The notes beneath the pieces are model-generated. The model did no database searches. It was not told the origin of the DNA and saw only the letters and a list, made by a program, of their open reading frames with translations. A stretch of 64,000 bases of DNA, taken from the NCBI GenBank assembly GCA_021613375.1, contig CM038720.1, positions 4,756,462 to 4,820,461 on the forward strand. The letters are read 5' to 3'. How positions within the stretch are numbered: the first letter of the stretch is position 1; each line of letters opens with the position of its first letter. This stretch comes from Megaleporinus macrocephalus. Lineage: Eukaryota; Chordata; Actinopteri; Characiformes; Anostomidae. This document shows positions 61,480 to 64,000 of the stretch, one piece after another. The position numbers and the translations under genes were made by a program.

Positions 61480-61650
61480 CAAATCGATTCTCGCAAAGCC
61501 GCTCGCTCCGGCTCATCCGTCTCCGCGTGCTGCTCATGCGCTCTACCGGCACAGGTGTGTCCGGCTCCCGGCCCGAGGGCCAGTAGTGCAGCGTGCAGGG
61601 TGGTGACTTCCAGTGATGCGCCGAAATGAAAATTACTGAGTGAAATTCAG
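61480..61650 (+). repeat. Spacer unit preceding 67-bp repeats, copy 3
   Basis: CCGGCTCATCCGTCTCCGCG, TGCTGCTCATGCGCTCTACC, CACAGGTGTGTCCGGCTCCC, GAGGGCCAGTAGTGCAGCGT, CAGTGATGCGCCGAAATGAA: the same order as in copies 1 and 2, with more CpG retained. Confidence 0.85.
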
Positions 61651-61794
61651 AAGCTGCTGGTGCAAAAAGCGAAACCTAAAAAAACAAACAAAAAAAACGA
61701 TATTTTGTCTCGTTTACACAATTACATAACAGTACATGTTTATTTATAGTGTGAAGTTCAATGAAAACTGATAAGGCAGTGAATGAAAACATCA

Positions 61795-62625
61795 AAATAC
61801 TACACTACAGATTCATACTGGATTAAAATCACTCCACAGTTATTACTGTCAGACTGTTATAATTACATACACTGCAGATTCATACTGGATTAAAATAAAA
61901 TCGCAGTTATTACATTGAGACTGTAAACACTACACACACTGCAGATTCATACTGGATTATAATCACGCCACAGTTATAACTGTCACACTTATTACTGCAG
62001 ATTCATACTGGATTAAAATAAAATCACAGCTATTACTGTCACACTGTAAACACTACACACACTGCAGATTCATACAGGATTACAATCACTCCACAGTTAT
62101 TACTGTCAGACTGTAAACACTAAACACACTGCAGATTCATGCAGGATTAAAATCACTCCACAGTTATTACTGTCAGGCTTTGATACTTACATACACTTTT
62201 TTTTATAATTTTATTAATTTACTCAACACTTATTACTGCACATTCATACTGGATTAAAATAAAATCACAGCTATTACTGTCACGCTGTAAACACTACACA
62301 CACTGCAGATTCATAGTTATTACTGTCAGATTTTAAAAACAGAACACACCACAGATCCATACTGGATTAAATTTACTCTACACTTATTACTGCAGATTCA
62401 TACTGGATTAAAATCACTTCACAGTTATTACTGTCAGACTGTAAAACAGTACACACACTACAGATTCATACTGGATTAAAATCACTCCACTGTTATTACT
62501 GTCACACTGTAAACACTACACACACTGCAGATTCATACTGTAATAAAATAAAATCACAGTTATTACTGTCACACTGTAAACACTACACACACTGCAGATT
62601 CATACTGGAATAAAATCACAAATTT
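61795..62625 (+). repeat. 67-bp tandem repeat, cluster 4
   Basis: About twelve units, several with an ATAAAATCACAGCTATTAC variant or short deletions. The array ends in CATACTGGAATAAAATCACA. Confidence 0.94.
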
Positions 62626-63860
62626 CATCAAGAATCAGTCGAACCACAGACCGTCTCCAGGTAAAGGTAATCCGGCTCCAGCCGGGCTTTTGATGTGGAG
62701 CCAAGCACATGATTAAACCCCTCAGCCCAGCCGGGCTCACATAAGCGGCATGTATACAGCGCTAAACCCCGAGCTGGAGGATGGCGTATGGGGTCTGCTG
62801 CCGTGGGTCGCAGCTGGCCCTGGGTGGGCAGCATCTCCAGGTCAGCGCTGAAGTTTACCCAGGGCTCAGTCTGCTGGCTCTCTGCGTCCCACCCCCCCTG
62901 GTCTGCTGGTTAGCCCCAGATGGAGGTATTTACATGTGCACCGACTGCCCAGACCAGGGCTTTCCCTTTGAAGCCAGCGAAGGAGCCACTCCACACATAT
63001 GGACAACAGAGAGAGCGAGATAGAGGGAGAAAGAGAGAGAGAGAGAGATAAAATGGAATAAAAAGGCATTTGCATAATGATGAGGAACTTCAGCAATGCT
63101 GTGTGATTTTTTTTCTCTCTCTCCGTCTGATGTTTCGGTGATGTATGAAGCCCTAATGGTGCAGCAGGTCCTTTGAACTATCATGTCACTGTCTTTTATT
63201 CCAGCCCCCTCCCCGACTCCAACTTTCAGTTATAATTTCTCTATTCTTCATCATATTTCCAGCCCTTGTTATGTTGTCGCTCCGTCACTGTCGCCGGCTC
63301 GCTCTTTTTTCTCATCTCCGTATCGTCCCATTGTTTCATTGCGGCGGCCGGTCGGAGCTGGTGAGCGCTGAAAGGTGGGGGGGCGGAGGGAGTGAGGAGA
63401 AAGAAAGAGAAAGAGAGAGACAGACTGAGGAACAGAGTGTGAGTCTGAGGGGGCTTGTTTGTCTTGTGGGTGCCAGCTTGGGCGTGTGCCCGGGTGCCAG
63501 CGTGGCGTGGCGATGCGGGGCACGGCTCGGCTCAGACAGATGGCGCTGGGCCTTGTCAGAGTCCCTGCCTGTTAGTAGAATTGATTGCGGGGGCCTGAGC
63601 CAGGCTGTCCCGAGCTCCCAGCTCAGCCCCTACCTCGGGGAAGAGCCCGGGAGAGGGCCAGCGTTTTCCGGCTAGCGAGAGCGTAAAAATAGATAGATGC
63701 GTTGAGATTGTGTCATTGCTGAAATGCTGTAACATCACGATCAATACTGTTGAAGAGCCTCGCTCCTCCTCACGAGCTGATTGTAATCAAAAACTCCTAC
63801 TGCTGTGACTGACCTTATCATCTTTACTGATAGAGCATTCCAATTTATAAAACATGTCAA
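62626..63860. other. Low-copy intron sequence
   Basis: Contains a short (GA)n tract at about 63009-63049 and CT-rich stretches. 63260-63680 is CpG-rich. Overlapping frames on both strands show no recognisable domain. Confidence 0.4.
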
Positions 63861-64000
63861 GAGTTAGTGTTTAGTGTAAATGTAGAAGTTAGGGTTTAGT
63901 GTAAATGTAGGAGTTAGGGTTTAGTGTAAATGTAGGAGTTAGTGTTTAGTGTAAATGTAGAAGTTAGGGTTTAGTGTAAATGTAGGAGTTAGTGTTTAGT
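63861..64000 (+). repeat. 25-bp minisatellite, G-rich orientation, runs off the window
   Basis: GAGTTAGTGTTTAGTGTAAA followed by TGTAG repeats about five or six times to the window end, the same unit and orientation as 21853-24436. Confidence 0.95.

Overview
The window is intronic vertebrate DNA, most likely from a teleost fish, carrying one protein-coding exon. The fish assignment rests on DANA/V-SINE-type SINE fragments, Tc1-like non-autonomous transposons whose ends begin CACTACCGCTCAAAAG, fish-type LINE reverse-transcriptase remnants and very dense (TA)n, (CT)n and (GT)n microsatellites. An ostariophysan (perhaps a characiform) is my guess and is not shown by the sequence. There is no operon, phage, CRISPR array or other prokaryotic feature.

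The only supported coding feature is a 220-bp internal exon at 34046-34265 (+). It has a polypyrimidine tract and AG acceptor and a GTGAGG donor. It encodes the CM3-type cytoplasmic segment of a delta-1 protocadherin (RRVTF, then a very conserved segment with SYYDSGLEESE and ERTTPDGSIGEMEHPEN). It belongs to the pcdh7/pcdh1 pair; pcdh7 is favoured because both flanking introns are very long (at least 34,045 and 29,735 bp). No neighbouring exon lies in the window.

Layout: 1-2035, tandem tRNA-derived SINE-like units of about 340 bp. 2300-5500, a polypyrimidine tract with about 318-bp higher-order periodicity, ending in a 1,000-N gap (5501-6500). 6500-15050, microsatellites, MITEs and an unclassified ~180-bp interspersed repeat. 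15052-15503, a 37-bp minisatellite. 16270-17000, a ~102-bp tandem SINE-tail array. 18748-20606, a ~170-bp satellite. 21853-24436, a 25-bp minisatellite. 25740-26592, a 20-bp minisatellite made from a SINE/tRNA A-box. 30060-31125, another 20-bp minisatellite. 34046-34265, the exon. 35953-37199 and 38105-38895, the same 25-bp minisatellite in the opposite orientation. Foldback DNA elements lie at 26590, 32200, 39496 and 41706. Telomere-like repeats lie at 32421-32527 and 42894-43107. 43504-44893, two MITEs and two (TA)n tracts. 46750-49315, a third 20-bp minisatellite with large higher-order units. 50585-56582, a duplicated spacer plus the A-box minisatellite. 51000-62625, four clusters of a 67-bp tandem repeat, with duplicated LINE remnants between them. 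At 63861 the 25-bp minisatellite starts again and runs off the window.

The most interesting inference is that the single protocadherin exon sits between kilobase-scale inverted copies of one minisatellite. The two arrays could pair in the pre-mRNA and affect splicing, back-splicing or RNA editing. The exon is 220 nt, so skipping it would shift the reading frame. Nearly all the long open reading frames in the window are low-complexity or satellite artefacts and are not annotated as genes.
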